Shown here: positions 8,284 through 16,883 of the stretch, one piece after another | How positions within the stretch are numbered: the stretch's first letter is position 1 | Layout: every line of letters starts with the position of its first letter | Assembly: GCA_038239345.1 (NCBI GenBank) | Contig: JBBSEX010000022.1 | Location: forward strand, 1 to 64,000 | Origin: JBBSEX01 sp038239345 | GTDB lineage: Bacteria; Acidobacteriota; Terriglobia; Bryobacterales; Bryobacteraceae | DNA length: 64,000 nt | Reading direction: 5' to 3' | Position numbers and translations under genes: made by a program | The notes under the pieces: model-generated | Database searches by the model: none | The model's input: only the letters and a program-made list of their open reading frames with translations | What the model was told of the DNA's origin: nothing

Positions 8284-9923
8284 TTCGCTAACCTCGAAAG
8301 AGTGATTTTCGTCTCCTGGTTATTGTAAATATGGACTGATGTGCCTCCGCTCAGAGACTGTATGAACGTGGGGTTCCTAAACTCAACGTCCTGATATTCA
8401 GAAAAGGCATAAGCAGCGTAGTCGCCCGGCGCTAAGAGTCCAAACATGAATTGAAGATCGAGTTGTGACCCCAGCTGGATACCCGCCGGTTGCATTGTAG
8501 GCTCCCGCGACTCCACCCCAGCCGTGGGCAAGAGCAAAATACCGGCATTCTTTGGCATCGGATTCAGCACGAGCTTGACAATAAGCGCACCGCCGCCCTG
8601 TTGGACGGTAAGCTCGATCGGCGCAGGTGCTATACCGGGAACAACCATGAATGTCGGATTTGTCAGCAAATCGATATTTCCCGTTGCCATAGCTCTGAGA
8701 TATCCCGCATAGCATTTGACACGGACACGATAAGCGCCTGGTAAGACTCCCTCGATCACTCCCTCGATCACTTCATCGTGCTCTGCATGGGGACCGAAGC
8801 TAGATATCCCTCCGGAATTGGGAGCGGAAGGTCCTAGGGTGACCTGACAGCTGGTGTTATCCCCACGAGTAACTTGCACAGAATCGGTATTGGTTGTTTT
8901 GTCTATCGGGTGCATAATCACGGGAATGTTCACGGCGGGTGAGAGCGACAACGAAACATTATTTAAGTCGCCATTGCCAACCGTGACCATGGTCTCCGCT
9001 CGAGCATTTTTATTTTGGGTCGCCCTTAACAAATAGGAACCCGGAATAACATTCAAAATATCAAAACGTCCGGTGCCCTCATTCAACGTTGTTCTGCTGG
9101 CGGTGACTTGCTCTTTACCTCGCAATAGCTCGAACTCCACGGTCTGATGTTGGGTAAAGTTGGCCAGAATTCCACGGATTTTAAATGCGGGCTGACGAGT
9201 AATTCTGATGTTCGCCTGGCCTTGCTCGCCTGGCCCGATGGCGATCGCGGTAGCGGAATCGATATCGCTCGCGCCGCCTGCGTAGACCGGCGCGAAGCTT
9301 TCCCATGAATCAGTTAAAGAAGCACTATCGCCAACATAGCTAAAGGTTCCGCCACTGCGGCCAGCTGCTTTTACGTAATACTTGCCGGGACTAAGATTCC
9401 ATATACGATATTTGCCCTGATCGTCGGTATCCACGGTTCGATGGGACTGGGTGACGAGCAACCCCTCCTTCACTGCCCGGCTTATTGCGACCACGTTCAC
9501 GCGTGCCGCCGGGTCGCCATTTTGATCGACAATCTGCCCCTCTATTACACTCCGCGGCGACAATAGGAGCCGAACGCCGGAGACGGAAGCTTTCAGCTCA
9601 ATCACGCTCCCCGGCGGAGCGCCCGGGTCTGCTTCTGCTGTGAATCCTGGCTTGGCGGTAGTCAGTCTATAAGTGCCCGGGCTAAGACCTGGGAATAGGA
9701 ACTCACCCGCCAAGCCTGAGAACACCGCTGTCGGCGCCGGTATTTTGAGCGAGGCTTGTCCTGCCCGCAGTTTCGGGGCGGAAAACTCAGTCATCGTGAT
9801 GACGGCATTTCGGATCGGCTCTCCGGTATGCGAATTCCACACAATGCCGCCAATGGAATAACCAGCCCCCTGGCTTTGTGCTATCAGGGCGCACGGCAAC
9901 AGGAATAGAAGGATGGATTTCAC
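8280..9923 (-). CDS. Secreted carboxypeptidase-regulatory-like domain protein
   Basis: About 547 residues from a GTG at 9923 that gives a tidy signal peptide ('VKSILLFLLPCALIAQSQG'); the frame stays open to 9965. Multiple immunoglobulin-like CarboxypepD_reg repeats follow, each with the pattern 'G-x-V-x-N-x-x-G-x-P-x-x-x-A-x-V' and 'G-x-F-x-F-x-x-L-x-P-G-x-Y': for example 'GGIVWNSHTGEPIRNAVITM', 'FLFPGLSPGTYRL', 'GQIVDQNGDPAARVNVVAI' and 'YRIWNLSPGKYYV'. Such proteins are abundant in Solibacter-like genomes; they are exported and no enzymatic domain is seen. Its stop overlaps the start of the broken paralogue, forming a two-gene unit. Function unknown. Confidence 0.82.
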   Translation of the reverse strand: MKSILLFLLPCALIAQSQGAGYSIGGIVWNSHTGEPIRNAVITMTEFSAPKLRAGQASLKIPAPTAVFSGLAGEFLFPGLSPGTYRLTTAKPGFTAEADPGAPPGSVIELKASVSGVRLLLSPRSVIEGQIVDQNGDPAARVNVVAISRAVKEGLLVTQSHRTVDTDDQGKYRIWNLSPGKYYVKAAGRSGGTFSYVGDSASLTDSWESFAPVYAGGASDIDSATAIAIGPGEQGQANIRITRQPAFKIRGILANFTQHQTVEFELLRGKEQVTASRTTLNEGTGRFDILNVIPGSYLLRATQNKNARAETMVTVGNGDLNNVSLSLSPAVNIPVIMHPIDKTTNTDSVQVTRGDNTSCQVTLGPSAPNSGGISSFGPHAEHDEVIEGVIEGVLPGAYRVRVKCYAGYLRAMATGNIDLLTNPTFMVVPGIAPAPIELTVQQGGGALIVKLVLNPMPKNAGILLLPTAGVESREPTMQPAGIQLGSQLDLQFMFGLLAPGDYAAYAFSEYQDVEFRNPTFIQSLSGGTSVHIYNNQETKITLSRLAK

Positions 9924-10035
9924 GGGAATTGCGGCCAGAATATCATGGGCGTCGCCGCTGAGCAACGTAATATCAATTGTCTTTGTATTCCTGATGAGCC
10001 CAACGCACCAAAATCCTCATACTGCGCGGAACTGC

Positions 10036-10043
10036 GCCGATAA
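10036..10043 (+). promoter_or_regulatory. Exact sigma-28-type -10 octamer GCCGATAA, no matching -35
   Basis: The octamer lies about 100 bp before the CheA-like kinase and matches the flagellar sigma (FliA) -10 consensus exactly. The expected TAAA at a 15-bp spacing is absent; AAAA occurs 22 bp upstream. A FliA gene is present in this window, so regulation of a chemosensory-like gene by it would make sense, but the site is weak evidence. Confidence 0.2.
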
Positions 10044-10144
10044 CACAACTAGAGGTTGGCGGGTAGTCAGTAGAGCGGCGGTCGCCGCTTGGATGACTGG
10101 CGATAGATCCGTGCCAACTTCGTATTGGGGCAAAACGAGGACAA

Positions 10145-12187
10145 ATGGACAGCAAGTGGACAAAATATTTAGCGCTACCAGCGGAAATCACGCCGTTTGA
10201 ACAACAGTTTCTCGCTCGTTTAAACAAGATCGCGCTGGTATTCTTTTTTCTGCATGTGCCGGTCTTGATGGTTGTGGCTTGGGCCGCCGATACCGGTCCG
10301 CTGTTCGCCTTGATCGCCAGTCTGATAGTGATTACCGGACCCGCGTTGGCTTTTCGCACGATCCAGAACCCGCGCTGGTTATCCGTCGTACATGGTGTAA
10401 CGGCGATGCTGATGGGCGGACTACTCGTTCATTTTGGCCAGGGGCCAGTCCAGATTGAGATGCATTTCTACTTCTTCGCTTTATTGGCGATGCTCTGTAT
10501 TTTCGCCAACCCGATGGTAAATGTAGCGGCGGCATGCACAGTCGCGTTGCACCACCTTCTTGTCTGGTGGTTGTTGCCCGGCAGCGTATTCAATTATGAC
10601 GCCCAGTGGTGGGTGGTTCTGGTTCACTCGGCGTTCGTCATCCTGGAAACCGTGGCTGCGTGCTACATTTCCCGGCAATTCTTCGACAACGTAATTGGCC
10701 TGGAGAAGATCGTCGCTGCCCGTACCGCCACAGTCCACGAGAATCAACGAGACATGCAACTGATTCTCAACAACGTCGAACAGGGCTTGATCACCATTGA
10801 TGTCGACGGGCATATGTCGAGTGAGACTTCCCTCGCGGTAAGAGAGTGGTTTGGAGTGCCCCTTGCCGGGGAAAACTTCGCCACTTGGATCGGCCGGCGG
10901 GATGACAACTTCGGCGACTGGCTTGATTTCGCTCTTGAGAGTTTTCGGGAAGACGTTCTGCCCAAGGAAGTGTCACTGGGTCAGTTTCCCGCGCGTCTGA
11001 AAGATGGTGCGAAGACCTATTCGGTTCACTATCAGCTAATTGGTCAAGCGGAAGTCACTTCTTTAGCCGGAAGCGCGGCTGCAAAACGCTCGCCAGAGAA
11101 AATCCTAGTCATCATCACCGATATCACGGAAATCTTGATCAAGGATGCCGCCGGACGCCATCAGAGCGAACTACTGCAACTGTTCCAGCACATGAATCGC
11201 GATAGGGCGGGTTTCTTAGAATTTTTGGCGGAAGCAGACGAGATTGTAAGGTCGCTCGACGGTGGACAATACGAGGATCTCGATCATCAAAAGCGCCTCA
11301 TTCATACGCTGAAGGGCAACACTGGAATTTTCGGCATGCGCCGCGTTTCCGAGGTTTGCCACGAGATCGAAAATGAAGTGGCGAATGAACCTTTCGCGGC
11401 ACTCACCATGGGTGTGCTCGATCAGGCTTGGAGCGAGATTCGGCCAGACATACAAAAGCTGATCGGCGACGCACCCAACAGCGGCATCGAAATTGATGAA
11501 GCCGACTATGAGCTGATCCTTAAGACTGTGCGCGAGGGCGGCAATGTGAGTACCGTGTCCCGGATGATCGAATCGTGGCGCTTTGAGCCGGCCACGAAGC
11601 GTTTAGCCCGCATCCGGCAACAGCTCATCAGCATTGCCGAGCGCAGCGGCAAGGGGTCGATCACCGTGATCGTCGAGTCTAACCATCTGCGCTTCAACAG
11701 TGAGCACTTTGCGCCATTTTGGTTAGCCTTCATTCACGTTATACGGAATGCGGTCGACCACGGAATCGAAGATCGCGAGGAACGGCGGAAGCATGGCAAA
11801 CTCTCGCGACCCACCATCAAGGTTACGACCGCCATCGAGAACGACCGGTTTGTTGTAGCTATCGAGGACGACGGCCCGGGTATCGACTGGGAGCGATTGC
11901 GGAATAAAGCTAGCAAGTTTGGCGTTCCGGCGAGTGAGCTTGAGGAATCGACAAGACTCCTTAGTTGGTCTGGCCTCAGTTCCAGAGACACGTCAACGGA
12001 GTTATCGGGACGCGGAATGGGAATGGGCGCAATGGCCGAAGTCTGCGAGGCACTAGGCGGAACGATGGAAGTGGAATCGCGGCTGGGCGTTGGCACTCGG
12101 ATCCGGTTTTCGTTTGCGAAGGGTGAAGTAGTCCACGAAGGCAATGGGCAGGCATCGCAGTGCGCGCTGGATCCGGTTGCAGCGTAG
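10145..12187 (+). CDS. Membrane CheA-like histidine kinase with Hpt and HATPase domains
   Basis: 680 residues. Residues 25-180 contain about six hydrophobic helices, forming a membrane sensor without a large external domain. A PAS-like/linker segment follows (200-340, 'QLILNNVEQGLITIDVDG' is typical of the acidobacterial and deltaproteobacterial CheA-like kinases). An Hpt-type helical bundle carries the phospho-acceptor His387 in 'RLIHTLKGNTGIFGM'. The HATPase domain has an N box with Asn535 ('FIHVIRNAVDHGIEDREERR', CheA-type), a G1 box 'EDDGPGI' near residue 575 and 'GRGMGMGAM'. There is no CheW-like (P5) domain, so it should not dock in receptor arrays the classical way. A clear ribosome binding site (ACGAGGAC) precedes the ATG. 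The next two genes encode a CheY-like and a CheX-like protein. Confidence 0.88.
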   Translation: MDSKWTKYLALPAEITPFEQQFLARLNKIALVFFFLHVPVLMVVAWAADTGPLFALIASLIVITGPALAFRTIQNPRWLSVVHGVTAMLMGGLLVHFGQGPVQIEMHFYFFALLAMLCIFANPMVNVAAACTVALHHLLVWWLLPGSVFNYDAQWWVVLVHSAFVILETVAACYISRQFFDNVIGLEKIVAARTATVHENQRDMQLILNNVEQGLITIDVDGHMSSETSLAVREWFGVPLAGENFATWIGRRDDNFGDWLDFALESFREDVLPKEVSLGQFPARLKDGAKTYSVHYQLIGQAEVTSLAGSAAAKRSPEKILVIITDITEILIKDAAGRHQSELLQLFQHMNRDRAGFLEFLAEADEIVRSLDGGQYEDLDHQKRLIHTLKGNTGIFGMRRVSEVCHEIENEVANEPFAALTMGVLDQAWSEIRPDIQKLIGDAPNSGIEIDEADYELILKTVREGGNVSTVSRMIESWRFEPATKRLARIRQQLISIAERSGKGSITVIVESNHLRFNSEHFAPFWLAFIHVIRNAVDHGIEDREERRKHGKLSRPTIKVTTAIENDRFVVAIEDDGPGIDWERLRNKASKFGVPASELEESTRLLSWSGLSSRDTSTELSGRGMGMGAMAEVCEALGGTMEVESRLGVGTRIRFSFAKGEVVHEGNGQASQCALDPVAA

Positions 12188-12234
12188 AACCATCAGCGAC
12201 GAAGTTAGATTTTTAAAAAGGAATTTAGCAAAAA

Positions 12235-12645
12235 ATGGCTAAAACAATTCTTGTGGTAGATGATTCGGGCTCGGTGCGGCAACACATTTCGACTGTGTTG
12301 AAGCGGGCTGGCTTCGCGATTGCAGAGGCTGCGGATGGTGTTGAGGGGTTGTCCATGGTCGACTCTAATCGCAGTATTGAAATGGTGATCTGCGACGTCA
12401 ACATGCCCCACATGAATGGCCTGGAGATGGTGGAGAAGATTAAGAGTAAGCCGGAGAATAAGGCCCTGCCCATCGTGATGTTGACCACCGAAGGCCAGAT
12501 GTCGCTGGTCAAGCGCGCAAAGCAGGTTGGCGCGGTGGGCTGGATCGTGAAGCCGTTCAATCCTACTCAACTTGTGCAGACCGTGAACCATCTGGTTGGC
12601 CAATCGTCCAGCTTGCTCGATCTACAGGAACTCGGCTCCAACTAG
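12235..12645 (+). CDS. CheY-like single-domain response regulator
   Basis: 136 residues, receiver domain only. Phospho-acceptor is Asp54 in 'MVICDVNMPHMNGLEM'; acidic pocket 'VVDDSG' near residue 8; switch Thr in 'IVMLTTEGQ'; conserved Lys in 'GWIVKPFNP'. No output domain, so it acts by protein contact, as CheY does. AAGGAA ribosome binding site about 11 nt upstream of ATG 12235. Sits 47 nt after the CheA-like kinase and 27 nt before the CheX-like gene; the three are almost certainly one phosphorelay unit. Whether the target is the flagellar motor (genes 20-30 kb away), a pilus or another process cannot be told. Confidence 0.93.
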   Translation: MAKTILVVDDSGSVRQHISTVLKRAGFAIAEAADGVEGLSMVDSNRSIEMVICDVNMPHMNGLEMVEKIKSKPENKALPIVMLTTEGQMSLVKRAKQVGAVGWIVKPFNPTQLVQTVNHLVGQSSSLLDLQELGSN

Positions 12646-12672
12646 CCGTCGTCGGCGCTAAAGGAAATCACA

Positions 12673-13224
12673 ATGACCTTGAATGATGTAGAAGACCATC
12701 AGATTCTGAACGAAATGTATGTTCACGCTTGCCGTGATTTACTCTCGGCTTACGGCCTGACTGTAAGCGTCCAAGAGCGGGCTGGTAAAGCGACGGGCCG
12801 CCTCACCGCAAGCTTTATATCTATACTCAGCGCCAGCGGCGGTGGGATTAGCCTCTCGTCGACGCTGAAGATCGACCAGGCCCTGGTGATCCGTCTGCAT
12901 CCCGCGGAGTCGTCGAACATCTCTCTACCCGATATGGCCGACTGGTGCCTGGAACTGAACAACCAGCTAGTCGGACGAGTGAAAAATAAGCTACTGGGCT
13001 ACGGCCACGCCGTCGATGTGGGATTGCCCGTCCTTCTTACCGGCACGGACGTTAGTGGTCTTGCTCCTCCTGATTCAGAGGTCCACCGGTATTCGGTCGA
13101 ATCGGCGGAGGGTTACATCTCCTTGACCTTGGCAACGTTCGTCGCGCCGGGAATCGGGCTGCACGACATGGATCCCTTGATGGTGGACGATGTTTTACTC
13201 GAAGGGCAAGTGGCGCTGTTTTAA
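12673..13224 (+). CDS. CheX-like chemotaxis phosphatase-fold protein
   Basis: 183 residues. A central helix has 'DWCLELNNQLVGRVKNKL', containing the ExxN (E-L-N-N) element that CheC/CheX/FliY phosphatases use to dephosphorylate CheY-P. A second copy is not obvious, as expected for CheX-like proteins that dimerise. The rest is an alternating beta/alpha pattern ('GRLTASFISILSASGGGISL', 'QALVIRLHPAE'). ATG 12673 follows a moderate AAGGAAA site. Likely resets the CheY-like regulator encoded just upstream; this rests on the motif and context. It could also be a non-catalytic family member. The coding region ends 29 nt before the SCO1 gene. Confidence 0.75.
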   Translation: MTLNDVEDHQILNEMYVHACRDLLSAYGLTVSVQERAGKATGRLTASFISILSASGGGISLSSTLKIDQALVIRLHPAESSNISLPDMADWCLELNNQLVGRVKNKLLGYGHAVDVGLPVLLTGTDVSGLAPPDSEVHRYSVESAEGYISLTLATFVAPGIGLHDMDPLMVDDVLLEGQVALF

Positions 13225-13253
13225 ATGGCGAGGTATTTTTTGAGGAGCGCAAA

Positions 13254-13898
13254 ATGAAAAGACCTTGGGCGATTTTTGTAATGGTAGGGTGTACCAGCCT
13301 GCTGTTGCTGCTGGCGCTAATTAGTAACCGGCCCGCGAAGGCCCGGGAAAATCGCCTTTCCGTGTTCACGCAGACTTACATCGCCGTGGCTCCGGGAGCA
13401 CCGGTGTATGTTCCTCGTCTGATTACTGCCGACGGCGACCTGTTTGCACCGCAGCGCTTACGAGGAAAATGGAGTGTAATCTTTTTTGGCTTCACAGCGT
13501 GCCCGCAGGTCTGCCCCAAGACCCTCGGAATACTGGCCGCCGCCGCCCGCGATCCCCGAAGTGGAATGCTTTCGGGAAACACCCAGGCGATTTTCGTATC
13601 CGTCGATCCGGAGCATGATACTCCTCAACAAATGCGCATTTATCTACAACACTTCGGTGGACGCATACTTGGTCTCACCGGAAATCGGAACGACATTGAT
13701 CGCTTTAGCCGCGAGATCGGCGCGGGATCGCAGGTTACCGGGTCCACCATCGATCACTCAACGTCGCTGTTTGTGCTAGACCCAGAAGGCCGGTTGGCCG
13801 GGATCCTGCTCCGGCCGGACGACCCAGCCCAAATAGTTTCCGACTTAGCGACACTACGGAGCCTGCACGGCACCGCGCAAGTTTCCGGGAAGCCCTGA
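13254..13898 (+). CDS. SCO1/SenC family copper chaperone
   Basis: 214 residues: an N-terminal membrane anchor ('AIFVMVGCTSLLLLLALI') and a thioredoxin-fold domain. The copper/redox CxxxC motif is 'FTACPQVCPKTL' and the third ligand His is in 'STIDHSTSLFVLDPEGRL'; 'VSVDPEHDTPQQMRIYLQHF' is the family's core helix. SCO1 proteins deliver copper to the CuA site of cytochrome c oxidase or act as thiol reductants. TTGAGGAGCGCAAA precedes ATG, a strong ribosome binding site. No oxidase subunits lie nearby. The following thioredoxin-like gene begins on the next base after the stop, so the two should act together. Confidence 0.92.
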   Translation: MKRPWAIFVMVGCTSLLLLLALISNRPAKARENRLSVFTQTYIAVAPGAPVYVPRLITADGDLFAPQRLRGKWSVIFFGFTACPQVCPKTLGILAAAARDPRSGMLSGNTQAIFVSVDPEHDTPQQMRIYLQHFGGRILGLTGNRNDIDRFSREIGAGSQVTGSTIDHSTSLFVLDPEGRLAGILLRPDDPAQIVSDLATLRSLHGTAQVSGKP

Positions 13899-14546
13899 GT
13901 GTCAACAGAGCTAAATCCCACTTCGAACATCGCGAGCGCGGTCCAAAAAGGCGCGGCGAAGAAAGACTGGATCGTGAAGATCTGGCTCGCGGTTTGGATT
14001 GTAGTCACGGTGGCAGGCTTGGCCGCGGTCTCCGTAAATCATATGGCATCGCTACCTCCACCCGTCGATGAGGTCCGCCTTAGCCATGCAATACTGCAAT
14101 TGCGGCAAAGCTCCAACCAAAATTTCCTTGTACACGTGATATACGCCGAATGCTCCTGCTCACGAGCATTGTTCGCGCACTTGATCGCCCGCCGACCGCT
14201 TCCCGGAGCCGAAGAGGCGATTTTGTTCGTCGGCATCGATCCTAAAAAGCAGGAGTCGGCAAGGCGCGCTGGCTTCCGCTTTGCCAGCGTCTCCGCCCAG
14301 GAACTTGGCGCTCGCTTTGGCCTTGAAGCCGCTCCAATACTGATCGCTTTCGATTCGACGGGATGGCTCCGGTATGCGGGTGGATACTACGCGCATCCGG
14401 CAGCGCTCGCGCCCCTCGACGAACGAATCTACGCTCAGTTTGCCACGGGCTCCAGGATCGAACCCTTACCTGTCTTTGGATGCGCCGTTAGCTCGCGTCT
14501 GCAGAAATCGCTCGATCCGCTTGGCGCGCTATCTCAGAAACGCTGA
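13899..14546 (+). CDS. Membrane-anchored thioredoxin-fold protein with CSCS motif
   Basis: 215 residues from a GTG immediately after the SCO1 stop. One anchor helix ('IWLAVWIVVTVAGLAAVSV'), then a domain with 'HVIYAECSCSRALFAHLI', i.e. a C-x-C-S motif at the position of the thioredoxin active site, and 'FGLEAAPILIAFDSTGWLRYAGGYY', which matches the cis-Pro region and last strand of thioredoxins. A late 'VFGCAVSSRLQ' adds a third cysteine. Role in thiol or copper handling next to SCO1 is an inference; similar CSCS proteins of proteobacteria and myxobacteria are unstudied to my knowledge. The 3' end converges with the AAA+ gene, 36 bp apart. Confidence 0.75.
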   Translation: MSTELNPTSNIASAVQKGAAKKDWIVKIWLAVWIVVTVAGLAAVSVNHMASLPPPVDEVRLSHAILQLRQSSNQNFLVHVIYAECSCSRALFAHLIARRPLPGAEEAILFVGIDPKKQESARRAGFRFASVSAQELGARFGLEAAPILIAFDSTGWLRYAGGYYAHPAALAPLDERIYAQFATGSRIEPLPVFGCAVSSRLQKSLDPLGALSQKR

Positions 14547-14582
14547 GCCCGCATTCGCCGGCAGATCTCAAGACGTCAATAA

Positions 14583-15653
14583 TTAGCAAGCGTGATCAAG
14601 AAGCTCTCGCCGGGATTCGCGGAAGGTCAACCCTTTGTGTGATTCATCGAATTCAACTCGAAGCTGAGTTCCAGGTGCGATACGCCCTTCCGAGATTAAA
14701 GCCGCTAGCGGTTGTATAAGATGCCGGTGCAATGTGCGCTTCAACTCACGCGCTCCATATTCCGAGCTCGTACCGCGGCGCAAGAGGAAGGAGCGCGCGG
14801 GTTTAGTGAGATGAAATTCAAAGGCCCGGATTCCCAACCGGCTCTTGATAAGGGTCTGCAGTTCGGCGAGCTGGTGTTCGAGAATAACCACTAGCGAATC
14901 CGCGCTGAGCGGATGATAGGAGATGACCGAGTCGATCCGATTGATAAATTCTGGGGAGAAGCAGCGGCGCACGGCCGCCAGTCCGATCCGTTCAATCTTT
15001 GCGATCATATCCTCCGAATCGCGGGGGACCATCGATTCGAATCCAAGATTCGGATTCAATTCCTTATTCATCGCCGCCGCGCCAAGATTACTCGTCAGAA
15101 AGATAAGAGTTTTCTCGAAATTAACTACATTATTATCTCCAAGCCGAAGTGTAGCCTTATCGAGAATGCCCAGCAAAAGGCGCGTCATGCTCGGCGCTGC
15201 CTTCTCAATTTCGTCAAACAAGATAAGCGAGACATTACTGCGCTCGCTCGCGACGGAATTGATTTTCTGCTGGTTCAGCATCGGCTGTGTTTCCCGATGG
15301 CCCAAATATCCTGGCGGCGCGCCTACCAGCTTTGCCGTCTCATGCTCCAGTTGAAACTCCCCACAATCTACCCTTAGCAAATTTTTGGGATTTCCATGAA
15401 GCACCTCGGCCAGAGCCTCCACCGTCTTCGTCTTGCCCGTTCCAGTCGGCCCAAGAAGAAGGAATACTCCTAACGGCCGTCCGTCCGGCGACAAGCCGGC
15501 CTGGTGCATCTGAATATAAGGAATGATGGCGTTCATCGCCGCGGGTTGCCCCACGACTTTGTTCGATAACATCGTTGCCAGTTCATTCGTCTGACCCGCG
15601 CCCGGCCGGCGCAAGCGTGAATTCGGAATAGTTTTTAAGCGGCGTTCTATCAC
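14583..15653 (-). CDS. Solo Hsp100/ClpB-D2-like AAA+ ATPase
   Basis: 356 residues holding only one AAA+ module of the ClpA/ClpB second-domain type, with no N domain, D1 or coiled coil. Walker A 'LLGPTGTGKTKTVEALAEVL', conserved 'VDCGEFQLEHETAKLVGAPP' and 'GYLG' pore loop region, Walker B 'VSLILFDEIEKAAPSM', sensor 1 'IFLTSNLG', arginine finger region 'FSPEFINRIDSVI' and a C-terminal D2-small domain with sensor 2 'YGARELKRTLHRHL'. Stand-alone members are seen in Acidobacteriota and relatives. No ClpP tripod (IGL/F) loop is visible, so a disaggregase or remodelling role is more likely than a proteolytic one. Start GTG 15653 lies directly after a -10-like box. Confidence 0.88.
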   Translation of the reverse strand: MIERRLKTIPNSRLRRPGAGQTNELATMLSNKVVGQPAAMNAIIPYIQMHQAGLSPDGRPLGVFLLLGPTGTGKTKTVEALAEVLHGNPKNLLRVDCGEFQLEHETAKLVGAPPGYLGHRETQPMLNQQKINSVASERSNVSLILFDEIEKAAPSMTRLLLGILDKATLRLGDNNVVNFEKTLIFLTSNLGAAAMNKELNPNLGFESMVPRDSEDMIAKIERIGLAAVRRCFSPEFINRIDSVISYHPLSADSLVVILEHQLAELQTLIKSRLGIRAFEFHLTKPARSFLLRRGTSSEYGARELKRTLHRHLIQPLAALISEGRIAPGTQLRVEFDESHKGLTFRESRRELLDHAC

Positions 15654-15659
15654 GGCCCG

Positions 15660-15665
15660 AGTATA
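15660..15665 (-). promoter_or_regulatory. Candidate -10 box TATACT very close to the AAA+ start
   Basis: On the minus strand TATACT ends only 6 nt before the GTG at 15653, so transcription would begin at or next to the start codon (leaderless mRNA) if this promoter and start are both right. No good -35 is seen; the surrounding gap (15654-15737) is clearly AT-rich, as a promoter region should be. Confidence 0.35.
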
Positions 15666-15737
15666 ATTTACCTAAATTGCACTTAAGTCTATAAAACCGC
15701 GTAAAATATCCCTCATTTAAGGATTAAATAATAACTT

Positions 15738-16865
15738 TTAGAGACTTTCTTCCGTTAACAATGAACATATTGCGTTCCCAATACGCTCGCTGGCGTGCCC
15801 GTCCCCATAGGGATTGTGAACGCGAGAGCGCCGCGCGTATTCTTCCCGGTCTTGTAGGAGTAAAACAGCCTCGGCAACGATTCGATCCGGATCCGAACCC
15901 ACCAGCCTGACCGTACCCGCCTGCACCGCCTCGGGACGCTCTGTTTTCTCACGCATCACAAGGATCGGCTTTCCAAGTGACGGCCCTTCTTCCTGTATGC
16001 CGCCGGAATCGGTAAGTAGAAAATAGGAACCGCGCATCAGTTCCACGAAGGCAACATAGTCGAGTGGGTCCGTCAACAGTACATGTGGCGACCCACCTAA
16101 ATGACGCCGCACCGGCTCAAAAACATTGGGGTTTGGATGCACCGGAAAGACGATCTGTATATCGTCGCGAGTCGCCAAACGGGCAAGCGCCTGGCATATG
16201 TTTTCGAACCCCGTCCCAAAGCTCTCACGTCGATGGGCCGTAACAAGAATACGCTTTTTAGTCAGGTCTAACCCCGGCAAGAGGTCCGGCCGCAACCGTC
16301 CTTGTTCCAACCCATCGCGAATATAGAGGACGGCATCGATGCCCGTATTACCGGTCACGCTGATTCGGTCCGCACAGATTCCTTCGGCGATCAAATTATC
16401 CGCCGCGCCTTGCGTAGCGGCAAAATGCAGGGTCGCCAAACGTGTAGTCAGAACGCGGTTCAGTTCTTCGGGAAAGGGCTGCTGCAGGTCTCCCGTGCGC
16501 AATCCAGCTTCTACATGACCAACCGGTATGTGCTTATAGAACGCACCAAGCGCCCCGCATAGTGTAGTCGTGGTATCGCCCTGCACAATCACCAATCCCG
16601 GCTTCTCCTGCGTTAAGACCGCTTCCAATCCACCAAGAATTCGTGACGTGGATTGAAACAGCGACTGCCCGGGCAGCATCAGGTCCAGATCATGTTCCGG
16701 CGTTATTTGAAAGGCAGCCAGAACTTGATCGAGCAACCCGCGATGCTGCGCCGTGACGCATACGCTTACGGCGAATTCCGTAGGACGCGTCCGCAGATGG
16801 AGAACAAGCGGACAAAGTTTGATCGCCTCGGGCCGAGTGCCGAAGACGAACAGAACTTTGATCAT
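15738..16865 (-). CDS. wecB: UDP-N-acetylglucosamine 2-epimerase (non-hydrolysing)
   Basis: 375 residues. Interconverts UDP-GlcNAc and UDP-ManNAc for surface polysaccharide synthesis, in the cytoplasm. Family motifs in order: 'VLFVFGTRPEAIKLCPLV', 'VCVTAQHRGLLDQVL', 'VIVQGDTTTTLCGALGAFY', 'GHVEAGLRTGDLQQPFPEE', 'NRVLTTRLATLHFA', 'VTGNTGIDAVL', 'VTAHRRESFG', 'FPVHPNPNV', 'LLTDSGGIQEEGPSLGKPIL' and 'REKTERPEAVQAGTVRLVG'. The conserved catalytic acidic residues and His in these blocks are present. Length matches the family. No other polysaccharide genes are nearby; infA lies just upstream (18 nt), so they probably share a transcript. Confidence 0.95.
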   Translation of the reverse strand: MIKVLFVFGTRPEAIKLCPLVLHLRTRPTEFAVSVCVTAQHRGLLDQVLAAFQITPEHDLDLMLPGQSLFQSTSRILGGLEAVLTQEKPGLVIVQGDTTTTLCGALGAFYKHIPVGHVEAGLRTGDLQQPFPEELNRVLTTRLATLHFAATQGAADNLIAEGICADRISVTGNTGIDAVLYIRDGLEQGRLRPDLLPGLDLTKKRILVTAHRRESFGTGFENICQALARLATRDDIQIVFPVHPNPNVFEPVRRHLGGSPHVLLTDPLDYVAFVELMRGSYFLLTDSGGIQEEGPSLGKPILVMREKTERPEAVQAGTVRLVGSDPDRIVAEAVLLLQDREEYARRSRVHNPYGDGHASERIGNAICSLLTEESL

Positions 16866-16883
16866 AAAGGGGGTTGGAACAGA

